Assembly: GCA_903854075.1 (NCBI GenBank)
Contig: CAINVI010000324.1
Location: forward strand, 1 to 30,438
Length of the DNA: 30,438 nt
Origin: Candidatus Pollutiaquabacter sp.
GTDB taxonomy: Bacteria; Bacteroidota; Bacteroidia; AKYH767-A; 2013-40CM-41-45
Direction of reading: 5' to 3'
The notes beneath the pieces were generated by a model. It was given only the letters and a program-made list of their open reading frames with translations. It ran no database searches and was not told the DNA's origin. Below are positions 1 through 8,168 of this stretch, piece by piece (position 1 is the stretch's first letter; each line of letters opens with the position of its first letter). Made by a program: the position numbers and the translations under genes.

Positions 1-84
1 AAAAATCAGTAACACGACTATCAAAAGGACAATTTCTCCGGTTCCCATACCGCCGAGAATACCTAACAGAACTGTGATTAGCAT
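1..84 (-). CDS. tatA: Sec-independent protein translocase subunit TatA (N-terminal 28 residues, cut by window edge)
   Basis: The reading frame starts at the ATG ending at position 84 and stays open to the window edge, giving 28 codons. The visible peptide has a short N-terminus, a Gly-Thr-Gly-Glu-Ile turn (residues 14-18) and then a run of Val, Leu and Ile ending in Phe. This is the pattern of TatA/TatE proteins, whose single membrane helix follows a G-x-x-E-I motif and ends in Phe-Gly before an amphipathic helix. TatA forms the channel that exports folded proteins carrying twin-arginine signals. The amphipathic helix and acidic tail lie outside the window, so the call rests on the first third of the protein. 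It sits 50 bases downstream of the EnvC-like gene on the same strand. A TatB-type paralogue cannot be excluded. Confidence 0.68.
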   Translation of the reverse strand, partial: MLITVLLGILGGMGTGEIVLLIVVLLIF

Positions 85-107
85 CTGGATTGTAATTGAT
101 TAGGAAA

Positions 108-115
108 CAAAGGTA
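108..115 (-). promoter_or_regulatory. Candidate Bacteroidota -7 promoter element ahead of tatA
   Basis: The minus strand reads TACCTTTG, an exact match to the TAnnTTTG element, 23 bases upstream of the tatA start codon. That would give a leader of roughly 15-20 bases. No TTTG is visible at the -33 position, so tatA may instead, or also, be read from the upstream gene. Confidence 0.4.
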
Positions 116-134
116 ACAATTCCTGCAATAATCC

Positions 135-1514
135 TTATCGGGCGGCCAGCCAGGCTTCCGGGTTCATTTTGACGGATCCTTTCCAGATTTCCAGGTGAAC
201 TTCCGATTTTCCATCGCTGTCGCTCTCCATTACAGTGCCAATCACTTGTTTGGTGGATACACGATCTCCTGCTTTCACAGAAACACTTTCCAGATTAGAA
301 TACAAGGTGAAATATTCGCCATGCTGTATAAGTACCGCATATTTATCGACGACCATGAGCACACGAGTAACTTTTCCTTCGAAAACCGCACGCGCTTTAG
401 CACCGGCGGCCGATGCGATATTCACTCCGTTGTTGTTCACGGTGACATCGCGGTAGACCGGATGTTTATGCTTCCCAAAAGATCCGCTGATGATGCCTTT
501 CTCCACGGGCCATGGTAAACGGCCACGGTTGGATTCGAAATCGTTACTCAAGCGAATAGTTTCCGGCGTGTTGGAAAGAACGTACGGCGTACTCGCCTTC
601 TCTGTCTTTGAAGGAATATTCTTGCTAGTGCTGGCGGTAGCAGAACTTCCCGACTGTTTGCGGGTTTGCGCACGGGCCAATTCAATCTCACGACGAATGA
701 TCTCTTCTATCCGTGCAGACAACTGATGCTCCTGGCTTTGCTTTTTCTTCAATTCGGCGCGGAGTTTTTTCTCTTTGCTCGAGAGCTTGTTGAGCATCAC
801 CACCTGCTGCCGCTTCTCCTGATCAAGCTCCTTTTTCTCTTTTTCTTTGCTTACCAGCAACTGCGTTTTATCTTCCCGTTCCTCCTGCAGCTTGCGCTTC
901 TTGCCCGAAAGTGATTCCTGCGTAGATACAATCAGTTCGCGCTGATGCATACGGTATGCACTCAGTCGTTGTAAATATTTGATACGCTTGAAGGCCTGCT
1001 GGACATCGTCGGCCGCAAAAATATATGTGAGCTGCGACATTGATCCCTGGCTTTTGTAGGCCGCCACCAACATCTCCGCATACTGTACTTTCAATACATT
1101 CAACCGGCGGTTGAGCGAATCGATCGTACCCGAGACGTTACTGATTTCCCCTTCAACAGCCGTCAGTTCTCCGTTGATGGTTTGAATCAATTCCGTCCGA
1201 TAATTGATTTTCTTATTCAGCGTCACCAGCTGATTCAACGACGTGGACTTGTTTTTCCGGGTCTGTTTGAGCAGCTGATTCGTGTATTCAATATCCTTGT
1301 GCAACTGGGCTTTTTTGCGCTCCAATTCCTTTTTTGATTGTGAAAAAGCGGGATTGCTAGTGGAAAAAAGGGAAATGATAATCAACAAGCTGTTCAGCGC
1401 GACCTTCCGGAAACCGCGGAAAAAGCCGTTTCGGGGAGAAAAAACAAGTAATGTTGTTGAACCGATGAGCATGTGTGTTACCTGGAAGCCTAAAACGAAG
1501 GCATCGCCGGTCAA
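135..1514 (-). CDS. EnvC-like murein hydrolase activator (coiled coil plus degenerate LytM/M23 domain)
   Basis: This exported protein of up to 459 residues has a hydrophobic signal segment (about residues 38-58), a long Lys/Glu/Gln-rich coiled coil (about 60-285), a Ser/Thr-rich linker, and a C-terminal LytM fold (about 333-459). The overall layout matches EnvC/NlpD-type activators of cell-wall amidases, which act in septum splitting. The zinc site is broken: the HxGxD motif of active M23 peptidases is replaced by Asn at both ligand positions (N361 and N365, in NNNGVNI). The Tyr-x-His-Leu histidine is also Asn (about N407), although the late His440 in HLEIW remains. I therefore infer a non-catalytic activator. 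The start is uncertain: the ATG at 1514 gives an unusually long n-region, and a second ATG at 1472 gives a signal peptide closer to normal. It follows the DUF4292 gene by about 90 bases. Confidence 0.85.
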   Translation of the reverse strand: MTGDAFVLGFQVTHMLIGSTTLLVFSPRNGFFRGFRKVALNSLLIIISLFSTSNPAFSQSKKELERKKAQLHKDIEYTNQLLKQTRKNKSTSLNQLVTLNKKINYRTELIQTINGELTAVEGEISNVSGTIDSLNRRLNVLKVQYAEMLVAAYKSQGSMSQLTYIFAADDVQQAFKRIKYLQRLSAYRMHQRELIVSTQESLSGKKRKLQEEREDKTQLLVSKEKEKKELDQEKRQQVVMLNKLSSKEKKLRAELKKKQSQEHQLSARIEEIIRREIELARAQTRKQSGSSATASTSKNIPSKTEKASTPYVLSNTPETIRLSNDFESNRGRLPWPVEKGIISGSFGKHKHPVYRDVTVNNNGVNIASAAGAKARAVFEGKVTRVLMVVDKYAVLIQHGEYFTLYSNLESVSVKAGDRVSTKQVIGTVMESDSDGKSEVHLEIWKGSVKMNPEAWLAAR

Positions 1515-1604
1515 ATTTTAACGGAAACGGATAAAAAAAGTTCCAGCCGGTACTAGGCCGTTTTGGGGGTACTCAGCAACAGCAGTATTGCTTCCGACGC
1601 GAAG

Positions 1605-2462
1605 TCACTTTCGTTCGTATTTCTCGGGAATGGTGAACGGCAAGGTCAGGGATTCTTCACTGGTCACTTTCAGATAAGAAACCTTCATGATGACCGGCGT
1701 TGAAGAGAAAAAGGTGACTACGATATTCAGCGGAAACAGACGGCCGTTAACGGCGGTGAATTGAGTATACGAGGCCTCCACCCAACGGTCCAGCTTTTCG
1801 TCCGTGATCTTCGACTTCACAATCCGGTAGTTACCGTCGATCCAAAAGTCCTGAATGACTGTTCGCGACGGATCCTTTTCTTCCATGGCGCGACGGGCCT
1901 GACGCTTGTTCAGCGTACTCAAGATCGCATACGGCTGCTCTTCGTAATAAGAACGGATGCGTTCATTGCGCTGGTAGGAAAAATAGTTACCAAGCACCAC
2001 CGCCTGTATCATCTCAAAATCAATCGGTGTACGCAACATGTCTCCGAGGTAATCATAGCTGCGCACTTTCCATTCCTTGTGCACGCGATCCAGCAGTACC
2101 ACACTGTCGCGGTCAATGAGTACACGGGCCGCTTCAATACCGAGTAATGGCGTGATCGAAATCCAGATCACACTGTCTTTGCGCATGCGCAGATTAATAT
2201 CAAACGAGTTCGTTTCCCCCGACTTATCGGTATAATCGACCTGCGCCTTGGCCGACAACCATTCAAAATCAAATTGCTTGGACAATACACTATCGAAGAC
2301 CTCGTTGACAATTGCTCCTCTGGCAGTTACCGTCGGCGGAGGCGCAGCAACCGTTGGCTTGGCCACTTTACAGGAACTTCCCAAAAGCAACAGAATAGCC
2401 ACAACGAGCAGCGCGAACGGCTGGACAGCTGCGAAGCGGTGACGAGCAGTCAGTTTCTTCAC
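1605..2462 (-). CDS. DUF4292 family lipoprotein, LolB-like
   Basis: I chose the GTG start at 2462 because it overlaps the TGA stop of the TPR gene (GTGA). It also places a clean lipoprotein signal at the N-terminus: Lys-Lys, a hydrophobic run at residues 16-27, then Ser-Ser-Cys with Cys31 as the lipidated residue. The ATG 78 bases upstream would add a charged, Cys-containing leader lying wholly within the TPR gene and is unlikely. The mature protein (285 residues in all) matches the Bacteroidota family DUF4292. Its motif order resembles the outer-membrane lipoprotein receptor LolB: W68 with a following Ala-Lys strand, paired strands ending in a PLLGIE loop (105-110), a V-x-L-x-D strand, then TPID (145-148) leading to a helix ending in VVLG (155-158). 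The family match is sequence recognition; the LolB role is inference. The protein probably faces the periplasm from the outer membrane. Confidence 0.8.
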   Translation of the reverse strand: MKKLTARHRFAAVQPFALLVVAILLLLGSSCKVAKPTVAAPPPTVTARGAIVNEVFDSVLSKQFDFEWLSAKAQVDYTDKSGETNSFDINLRMRKDSVIWISITPLLGIEAARVLIDRDSVVLLDRVHKEWKVRSYDYLGDMLRTPIDFEMIQAVVLGNYFSYQRNERIRSYYEEQPYAILSTLNKRQARRAMEEKDPSRTVIQDFWIDGNYRIVKSKITDEKLDRWVEASYTQFTAVNGRLFPLNIVVTFFSSTPVIMKVSYLKVTSEESLTLPFTIPEKYERK

Positions 2463-4207
2463 TCGACGAATTTTTTCTGAAGAATTTTTTGATCCAATTG
2501 ATCCGATGCGCCGTCGCCGGCACTTTTGGCACGTTGCCAATAGTCGAGCGCCTGCTGTGTATCCCCTAATTTATACAATACGTCACCGTAATGCTCCAGT
2601 ACCGCCGCACTGTTTTCTCCGCCGTGCAGTAAGGATTTTTCAATCCAGGTTTTGGCATCTTTAAAATTGCCCATCATGAACATGATCCAGCCGTACGTGT
2701 CTTCGTAAGAAGTATTATCCGGCTCGAGCTCATTGGATTTTTTAGACAACGCCTCCGCACGATCCAGTCGTTCGCCACGCAGACTCAAAAAGTAAGCATA
2801 GTTATTCATGACCGTAGCATCGTTGGGATCCAGTTCGAGTGCGCGCTCAAAACGTTGGTCTGATTTGGCATGCTCATTCAGTTCGTGGTAAGCTTCACCC
2901 ATACTAGAATTAAATGACGACTCGAGCTCCGGATTATCTACCACCAGATTAAGGCCGGTATTCAACACGGCAATCGCCTCCGCATATTTCTTGTTTTGTT
3001 GCTTCGCAATTCCGTTAAAGAAGTAAACAAACGGTTGATCCGGGAACAACGAAAGCGCTTCTTCGCTATCCGTCAGCATCGATTGCCAGTCTTGCAACTG
3101 CGAATCGAGAAAGAGTAGCTGACTGAATACCGAATAATCTTTGGATCCAAGATCTCGTGCTTTTCGATAATCGACTCGCGCGGCTTCGTACTTCTTTTCC
3201 TGTACCAGAAAATCACCTCGGACAGCATACGACCGCGGGTCAGACGGATGAGCCACAACCAGCAATTCACACAACATCACCGATTGATCTTTCAATTCCG
3301 GATACTGTTCCACCAGCGAATAGTATGAGCCCAGTATACTTATTTTGGTTTCTATTTCGAGTTGCTGGTTCTGAAATGCCAACTTCAGTTCCTCGAACGA
3401 CTTCTCTTTATTTCCGGCGGTACGATAGAAATCGGCCAATGAAAGATGGACGAATGGATTCTCAGGGTCGATCTTTTCGATTTGCAGGAAGGTCTCTAGC
3501 GCTTTTGCCGTGTCGCCTTTCACCTGGTATAATTCCGCCAGCATGCCATACACTTCTACATTACGCGGGTCAGCGGTAATCAGTTTTTGTAACTCCTGAA
3601 TAGCTTTCTCCGGTTTCTTGAGTTGCTGGTAGATACGGCATTTATTGATGACAAACTCTTCTGTAATACCGAAGTTAGCTTCCAGCTGATCGTATGCTTT
3701 TATCGCCTCCTCGAATTCACCGGCGTAAACATATGCATCCGCTAATTCCAGATAATACATTTCCTCATTCGGATGACGTTTGATCAGCTGTACGTATACT
3801 TCCGCCGATTCCTTGAAGCGTCCGTTTCTTTGCAGGACATAGGCGTAATGCTGCGCGTACCAGTCGTTTTGCAAATCCAGTTTATAGGCAGACTTGCTGA
3901 AGAATAAGGCGTCCGTGAATTTCTTCTGTTCAACATATACATTCGACAGCTCGTACATGGCCGCGGCATTCTGCGGATCCTTACGAATGACATCGGCATA
4001 TAGTTCTGCGGCTGTATTCCAGTTGCCAAGAATCTTTTCCTTGCTGGCATTCAAAAATGTATACGTAACATCAGCGCGTTGCACATCGGTCATTCCGTCC
4101 TTCGGAGCCGGTGCCGACGTGGTCGACTTGCGTGTTCCGCCACAACCCGATAATACGGCGAAGAGCATCAGCAGCGTAAAGGAGGAACGAAAAATTGAGG
4201 CGTGCAT
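2459..4207 (-). CDS. Tetratricopeptide-repeat lipoprotein
   Basis: The 582-residue protein begins with a lipoprotein signal (hydrophobic residues 9-20, Leu-Ser-Gly-Cys, with Cys22 as the lipid anchor), followed by a short Ser/Thr/Pro linker. From about residue 45 to the end it is a continuous array of degenerate 34-residue TPR helices, with recurrent A-x-x-x-Y and D-P-x-N/E-P turns. TPR arrays bind proteins, so it is probably a scaffold at the periplasmic face of the outer membrane. Its stop codon overlaps the start of the DUF4292 gene, suggesting translational coupling. From memory, Pseudomonas carries a TPR protein of similar length beside lolB, which would fit the LolB reading of the next gene. 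The gene lies 32 bases downstream of the nucleotidyltransferase gene. Confidence 0.85.
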   Translation of the reverse strand: MHASIFRSSFTLLMLFAVLSGCGGTRKSTTSAPAPKDGMTDVQRADVTYTFLNASKEKILGNWNTAAELYADVIRKDPQNAAAMYELSNVYVEQKKFTDALFFSKSAYKLDLQNDWYAQHYAYVLQRNGRFKESAEVYVQLIKRHPNEEMYYLELADAYVYAGEFEEAIKAYDQLEANFGITEEFVINKCRIYQQLKKPEKAIQELQKLITADPRNVEVYGMLAELYQVKGDTAKALETFLQIEKIDPENPFVHLSLADFYRTAGNKEKSFEELKLAFQNQQLEIETKISILGSYYSLVEQYPELKDQSVMLCELLVVAHPSDPRSYAVRGDFLVQEKKYEAARVDYRKARDLGSKDYSVFSQLLFLDSQLQDWQSMLTDSEEALSLFPDQPFVYFFNGIAKQQNKKYAEAIAVLNTGLNLVVDNPELESSFNSSMGEAYHELNEHAKSDQRFERALELDPNDATVMNNYAYFLSLRGERLDRAEALSKKSNELEPDNTSYEDTYGWIMFMMGNFKDAKTWIEKSLLHGGENSAAVLEHYGDVLYKLGDTQQALDYWQRAKSAGDGASDQLDQKILQKKFVE

Positions 4208-4239
4208 TGATGGAAGGCGTATTAGGCGTGACTGTACGT

Positions 4240-5244
4240 TCAGGCGCGGTGAGTGGAATAATCGCTCAGACTGAGTTCGGCTGCGCGACCTGCAACTTCA
4301 GCCGAATGGCCAATCATGGAATTGGTCAACACGGCATGAGTGATCCGTGTACCGGTTTGCAGAATACTGTTGCTAACGACCACCTGTTCCAGACGTGAGC
4401 CGGCTCCAATGGACACATGCGGACCAATGATGCAGTTAATTAGTTCAACATTCTCTCCGATGAAGCAAGGCTCCAGAATAACAGAACCAGAATTGCGAAC
4501 AGAATCGGCAATGAGCTTGTCGCCGCGATGATGTTCAAGCACGCGCTGATTGGTGTGTACGGTGGCATCTTTGTTGCCGCAGTCCAGCCATTCTTCGACA
4601 TTGCCAGGAACGAATTTCATCCCCTTCGCTTTCATGTTCTCCAGCGCATTGGTCAGCTGATATTCCCCTTTTTCCACAACGTTATTATCGATCAGATATT
4701 GGAGTTCTTTTCGGAGATTATCGCCGTCACGGAAGTAGTAGATTCCGATGATGGCCATATCCGATACGAACGTCTGCGGCTTCTCCACGAAATCGGTGAT
4801 GACATTATTTTGATCAACTTTTACTACGCCGAACATGCGAGGATCATCAATACGATTAACCCAAATAACTCCGTCCTGGTTTTCGTCGATCTTGAATTCA
4901 GCGCGGAACAGCGTATCTGCAAAAGCAACAATGACCTTACCGGTCAGTGCCGATTCCGCACAAAGAATAGCATGAGCAGTTCCCAGTGGCTGGTCCTGAT
5001 AATGAATGGTTCCTTTGGCTCCTAACCGCTCGGCAATGGCGACCAGCTGCTTTTCCACTTCCGGTCCGAAGTCGCCAATAACATAGGCGATTTCATCCAC
5101 CTTCTCTTTGCAGGTCCGGGTGATGTCTTCCACCAACCACTCCACAATCGGCTTTCCGGCTACGGGAATTAACGGCTTCGGAACGGTGAGCGTATGCGGA
5201 CGCATGCGTTTGCCCATTCCGGCCATCGGTACTATTATTTTCAT
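4240..5244 (-). CDS. Sugar-1-phosphate nucleotidyltransferase with left-handed beta-helix tail
   Basis: The 334-residue protein opens with the nucleotidyltransferase signature: a glycine-rich nucleotide loop G-M-G-K-R-M-R-P (residues 8-15) followed by PKPLIPVAGKP with the substrate-binding lysine (about 23-31). Later come a QPLGTAHAI loop, an AD-T metal site, an FVEKP motif and a GEYQLTNAL motif typical of RmlA/GlmU/GalU-like enzymes. After about residue 250 there are hexapeptide-like imperfect repeats (I-x-x-N-V-x-L, I-x-P-H-V-S-I-G-A-G), short for a full acetyltransferase. The enzyme probably joins a sugar-1-phosphate to UTP or dTTP to make an activated sugar for surface polysaccharide. The exact sugar cannot be read from sequence. 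It lies between dut and the TPR gene, close to a flippase. Confidence 0.85.
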   Translation of the reverse strand: MKIIVPMAGMGKRMRPHTLTVPKPLIPVAGKPIVEWLVEDITRTCKEKVDEIAYVIGDFGPEVEKQLVAIAERLGAKGTIHYQDQPLGTAHAILCAESALTGKVIVAFADTLFRAEFKIDENQDGVIWVNRIDDPRMFGVVKVDQNNVITDFVEKPQTFVSDMAIIGIYYFRDGDNLRKELQYLIDNNVVEKGEYQLTNALENMKAKGMKFVPGNVEEWLDCGNKDATVHTNQRVLEHHRGDKLIADSVRNSGSVILEPCFIGENVELINCIIGPHVSIGAGSRLEQVVVSNSILQTGTRITHAVLTNSMIGHSAEVAGRAAELSLSDYSTHRA

Positions 5245-5268
5245 AGGTAAATCGGGTTAGACGTATAC

Positions 5269-5703
5269 TTAACTCTTTCCGGTAGAACCAAATCCTCCCG
5301 CACCACGGGCGGTCTCTGCCAGCACTTCGACGGATTCCCACTCCACCCGCTCGTGTTTGGCCACGACCAGCTGGGCGATACGTTCGCCGTTCTCTACTAC
5401 GAAGGATTCGTTGGATAGGTTCACTAGAATGACTTTGATTTCACCACGATAATCAGCATCAATGGTGCCGGGAGAGTTCAGCACGGTTACACCTTTCTTG
5501 GCCGCCAGTCCGCTGCGCGGACGCACCTGAGCTTCATAACCTATGGGGATTTCCAGGTAAAGTCCTGTGGGAATCAGAGCGCGTTCCAGCGGCTGCAACG
5601 TCACCGGCGCTTTAAGATCCGCACGCAGATCGAGCCCTGCAGCAGCTTGTGTTTCGTAAGCAGGCAGTGGATGACCGGAGGTATTGACAACACGGATTAT
5701 CAT
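5269..5703 (-). CDS. dut: Deoxyuridine 5'-triphosphate nucleotidohydrolase (dUTPase)
   Basis: At 144 residues this is a normal-length trimeric dUTPase. All five conserved motifs are present: AAGLDLRA (21-28), RPRSGLA (61-67), GTIDADYRGEI (79-89, with the uracil-binding Tyr85 and catalytic Asp82), GERIAQLV (106-113) and the C-terminal lid RGAGGFGSTG (133-142). It hydrolyses dUTP to dUMP and pyrophosphate, which keeps uracil out of DNA and supplies thymidylate synthesis. It lies 50 bases after the flippase gene and 24 bases before the nucleotidyltransferase gene, so it is probably co-transcribed with them. Confidence 0.97.
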   Translation of the reverse strand: MIIRVVNTSGHPLPAYETQAAAGLDLRADLKAPVTLQPLERALIPTGLYLEIPIGYEAQVRPRSGLAAKKGVTVLNSPGTIDADYRGEIKVILVNLSNESFVVENGERIAQLVVAKHERVEWESVEVLAETARGAGGFGSTGKS

Positions 5704-5753
5704 TGAAATCGAATTTTGACTATTAAAACTGCGTAATAGACGATCAAGTACGC

Positions 5754-7247
5754 TTAGTGATCAACGAATTTACGGCTTTTCTGTTTCATCAGCAGCCAGG
5801 CCATCACCGGAAAAAGCATCAAGAGTGCACTGTTGATCGCATAACGGATGCCGGGCGGCAAGCCAAATCCTGAAAAATAACTGCCGGAACCCCAAACGAC
5901 CAATGCCAATCCTACTGATAAAAAGAACCAGAAGATATCATACGGTACATGGTAATACCGTTGACCGACGAAATAAGAAACTACCATCATCGCCGCGTAA
6001 CAAACCAATGTCGTCCAGGCGGCACCAACGTAGCCCATCTTCGGGATGAACAGAACATTGAGAATAATAGTGATCAGCGCCCCAAAAATAGAAAACCAGG
6101 CACCCCAGCCGGTTTTTCCGGTAATCTTGTACCAAATGGAAATATTCAGGTAAACGCCGAGGCAAAGATTGGCCAGGAGTAAGATCGGAACAACCGGTAG
6201 TCCGGTCCGGAATTTTTCGCCGATGAACAGCTGAAAGACATCCATAAAAAGCATTACCGCTGCAAAAATGAAAGCACAGCCCAGCACGAACCAATCCATG
6301 ACGCGTGCATAGATCATTCGCGCATCTTCTTTTCCGGCCTGACTGAAAAAGAATGGTTCTGCCGCATAACGGAACGTCTGGACAAACAGTGTCATCAGAA
6401 TCGACAACTTATAACACGCTCCGTAAATCCCTAATTGATCCAATGACGTCGAAGGATCGGCGACTAAACGGGGCAGCATGATGCGATCAAATGTTTCGTT
6501 GACCATTCCGGCGAAACCGGCCACCATCAACGGAAGTGCATAGCGCAACATCTTATTCCATAACGCACGATCGAATCCAGTGGTCACCGGGCGAAGTTGA
6601 GGCAACAATAGTAATAACGTGAACAAAGATGCCAGCAGGTTGGAAAGAAACACATAACCGACACCGTGCGAAGGATCGTACACACTGGTCATCCAGCTTT
6701 CCGGATGCTGCGCCGTCCACTTCGGACAAACTACCAGAAAAAACAAGTTGAAGCCGATGTTAAGTAGAATATTGACCAGGCGGATCATCGCAAATCGCAT
6801 AGCTTTATTTTGCTGACGTAAGCGTGCAAACGGAATGGCAGTAATTGCATCGGCGGCAAGAATGCCGGCAAACCAGATGACATACAACGGTAACCGGCTA
6901 TCCAGTTGATCGGCCGCAACAAACGATGCGGCAATCGGCTGTGCAAATAATGTGATGGTGACAAAAAAAGCAACAGAAGAAAAAAGCAGGGAGATCAAGG
7001 CCGTGGAATAGACCTGCGGGCGGTTATTTTCTGTTTGACTGAAACGGAAAAAGGCTGTCTCCAGTCCATAAGTGAACAGTATATTCAGAAAAGCGGCGTA
7101 GGCGTAAAACTGTGTGACTACACCATATTCACCGGTATCAAACACCCGCGTGTAGAGGGGCACCAACAAATAATTCAGCAGTCGTCCAAGGATACTGCTG
7201 AGTCCGTAAATAGCCGTTTGGCCTGCGAGTTTTTTAAGTAGAGACAA
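5754..7247 (-). CDS. Polysaccharide (Wzx/MATE-like) flippase
   Basis: The 497-residue protein is almost entirely hydrophobic, with about 12-14 membrane segments spread along its length. Its N-terminal stretch (LAGQTAIYGLSSILGRLLNY) is typical of polysaccharide biosynthesis flippases of the MVF/MATE superfamily. Such proteins move lipid-linked oligosaccharide repeat units across the inner membrane. The nearby nucleotidyltransferase is consistent with a surface-polysaccharide role, but no glycosyltransferases or polymerase are visible here, so the substrate is unknown. The gene follows the enoyl-CoA hydratase by 96 bases, a gap that contains a small hairpin. Confidence 0.9.
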   Translation of the reverse strand: MSLLKKLAGQTAIYGLSSILGRLLNYLLVPLYTRVFDTGEYGVVTQFYAYAAFLNILFTYGLETAFFRFSQTENNRPQVYSTALISLLFSSVAFFVTITLFAQPIAASFVAADQLDSRLPLYVIWFAGILAADAITAIPFARLRQQNKAMRFAMIRLVNILLNIGFNLFFLVVCPKWTAQHPESWMTSVYDPSHGVGYVFLSNLLASLFTLLLLLPQLRPVTTGFDRALWNKMLRYALPLMVAGFAGMVNETFDRIMLPRLVADPSTSLDQLGIYGACYKLSILMTLFVQTFRYAAEPFFFSQAGKEDARMIYARVMDWFVLGCAFIFAAVMLFMDVFQLFIGEKFRTGLPVVPILLLANLCLGVYLNISIWYKITGKTGWGAWFSIFGALITIILNVLFIPKMGYVGAAWTTLVCYAAMMVVSYFVGQRYYHVPYDIFWFFLSVGLALVVWGSGSYFSGFGLPPGIRYAINSALLMLFPVMAWLLMKQKSRKFVDH

Positions 7248-7291
7248 GGCGTCAGTAAGAACAGACGAAATAACCCATTTAGATCAATGCA

Positions 7292-7308
7292 CAGGCGACG
7301 AACGCCTG
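7292..7308. repeat. Small perfect inverted repeat between enoyl-CoA hydratase and flippase genes
   Basis: CAGGCG and CGCCTG flank a five-base loop, a perfect six-pair stem. On the plus strand it is followed by ATTTTTA, like a weak terminator, but no plus-strand gene reads into it. On the minus strand, the direction of the local genes, no T-run follows, so it may be an mRNA stability or processing hairpin. Its function is unclear. Confidence 0.4.
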
Positions 7309-7343
7309 ATTTTTATCAACGCACGACGGCGTACAACCGGCAC

Positions 7344-8126
7344 TTACGAACGAATGAATTCCGCCTTACGTTTTTCCATAAATGCCGATACGCCTTCCTT
7401 GAAATCGTCGGTACCAAAACACTTACCGAATTCTTCTATTTCAGTCTTGAATCCATCGACTCCGTCGGTGAAATACGCATCGACGGAGCGCACGATACCG
7501 GTAATAGCTTTTGGAGACTGTGCTTTGATCTTTGTGATGACTTCCATGGTTTTCGCCATTAGCTGATCCTGTGGCACCACATGGTTCACCAAACCGAGCC
7601 GATGTGCTTCTTCCGCACCGATCATATCAGCAGTCATAAGCAATTCCATCGCTTTGCCTTTCCCGATCAACTGTACCAAACGTTGTGTACCGCCATATCC
7701 CGGAATAACACCGAGTTTCACTTCCGGTTGACCGAACTTTGCATTGTCGGACGCGATACGAAGGTGACACGCCATGGCTAACTCACAACCTCCGCCGAGG
7801 GCGAAGCCGTTCACCGCAGCAATCACCGGCTTGGAACACGTTTCAATATTTTTAAAAACTGCATGGCCGTCGGCACTCAATTTTTTACCCTCTTCTACAC
7901 TGTAGTTGGAAAACTCTGCAATATCAGCGCCAGCCACAAACGACTTCTGTCCGGCACCGGTGATGATGATTGCCGCGATCGACGGCTCTTTTTCTGCTAC
8001 CTGTACCGCATCTCCGATTTCCTGAATCGTTTCGTGATTCAAGGCATTCAGTTTATCTGGACGGTTGACCGTTATAGTCAGCACTTCCTGCTCAATATGA
8101 AGTAAAATAGTTGTGTAGGTTTTCAT
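7344..8126 (-). CDS. Enoyl-CoA hydratase (crotonase family)
   Basis: I place the start at the ATG at 8126, giving 260 residues, the family norm; an in-frame ATG 24 bases upstream adds eight residues not typical of the family. The oxyanion-hole segments are SFVAGADIAEF (62-72) and NGFALGGGCEL (106-116). Both catalytic glutamates of true hydratases are present (E115 in GGGCEL and E135 in QPEVKLG). The protein should add water to trans-2-enoyl-CoA thioesters, for instance in fatty-acid or short-chain acyl-CoA degradation. The gene is 42 bases downstream of the B12-binding gene, suggesting a shared acyl-CoA theme. Confidence 0.92.
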   Translation of the reverse strand: MKTYTTILLHIEQEVLTITVNRPDKLNALNHETIQEIGDAVQVAEKEPSIAAIIITGAGQKSFVAGADIAEFSNYSVEEGKKLSADGHAVFKNIETCSKPVIAAVNGFALGGGCELAMACHLRIASDNAKFGQPEVKLGVIPGYGGTQRLVQLIGKGKAMELLMTADMIGAEEAHRLGLVNHVVPQDQLMAKTMEVITKIKAQSPKAITGIVRSVDAYFTDGVDGFKTEIEEFGKCFGTDDFKEGVSAFMEKRKAEFIRS

Positions 8127-8168
8127 GGTTGGTCGACGTATTGAATGCAAAACAGAAATAAGATCGTA

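Noticed and set aside
135..1514. Active M23 peptidoglycan endopeptidase.
   Set aside because: Both HxGxD zinc ligands are Asn, so catalysis is unlikely; an EnvC-type activator fits better.
4240..5244. Possible full bifunctional GlmU (uridyltransferase plus acetyltransferase).
   Set aside because: The protein is about 120 residues too short and has only a few hexapeptide-like repeats, so the acetyltransferase half is missing.
7287..7562. Plus-strand frame over the end of the enoyl-CoA hydratase gene, beside the 7292-7308 hairpin.
   Set aside because: It is mostly antisense to the crotonase coding region, and no plus-strand gene is expected within this minus-strand block.
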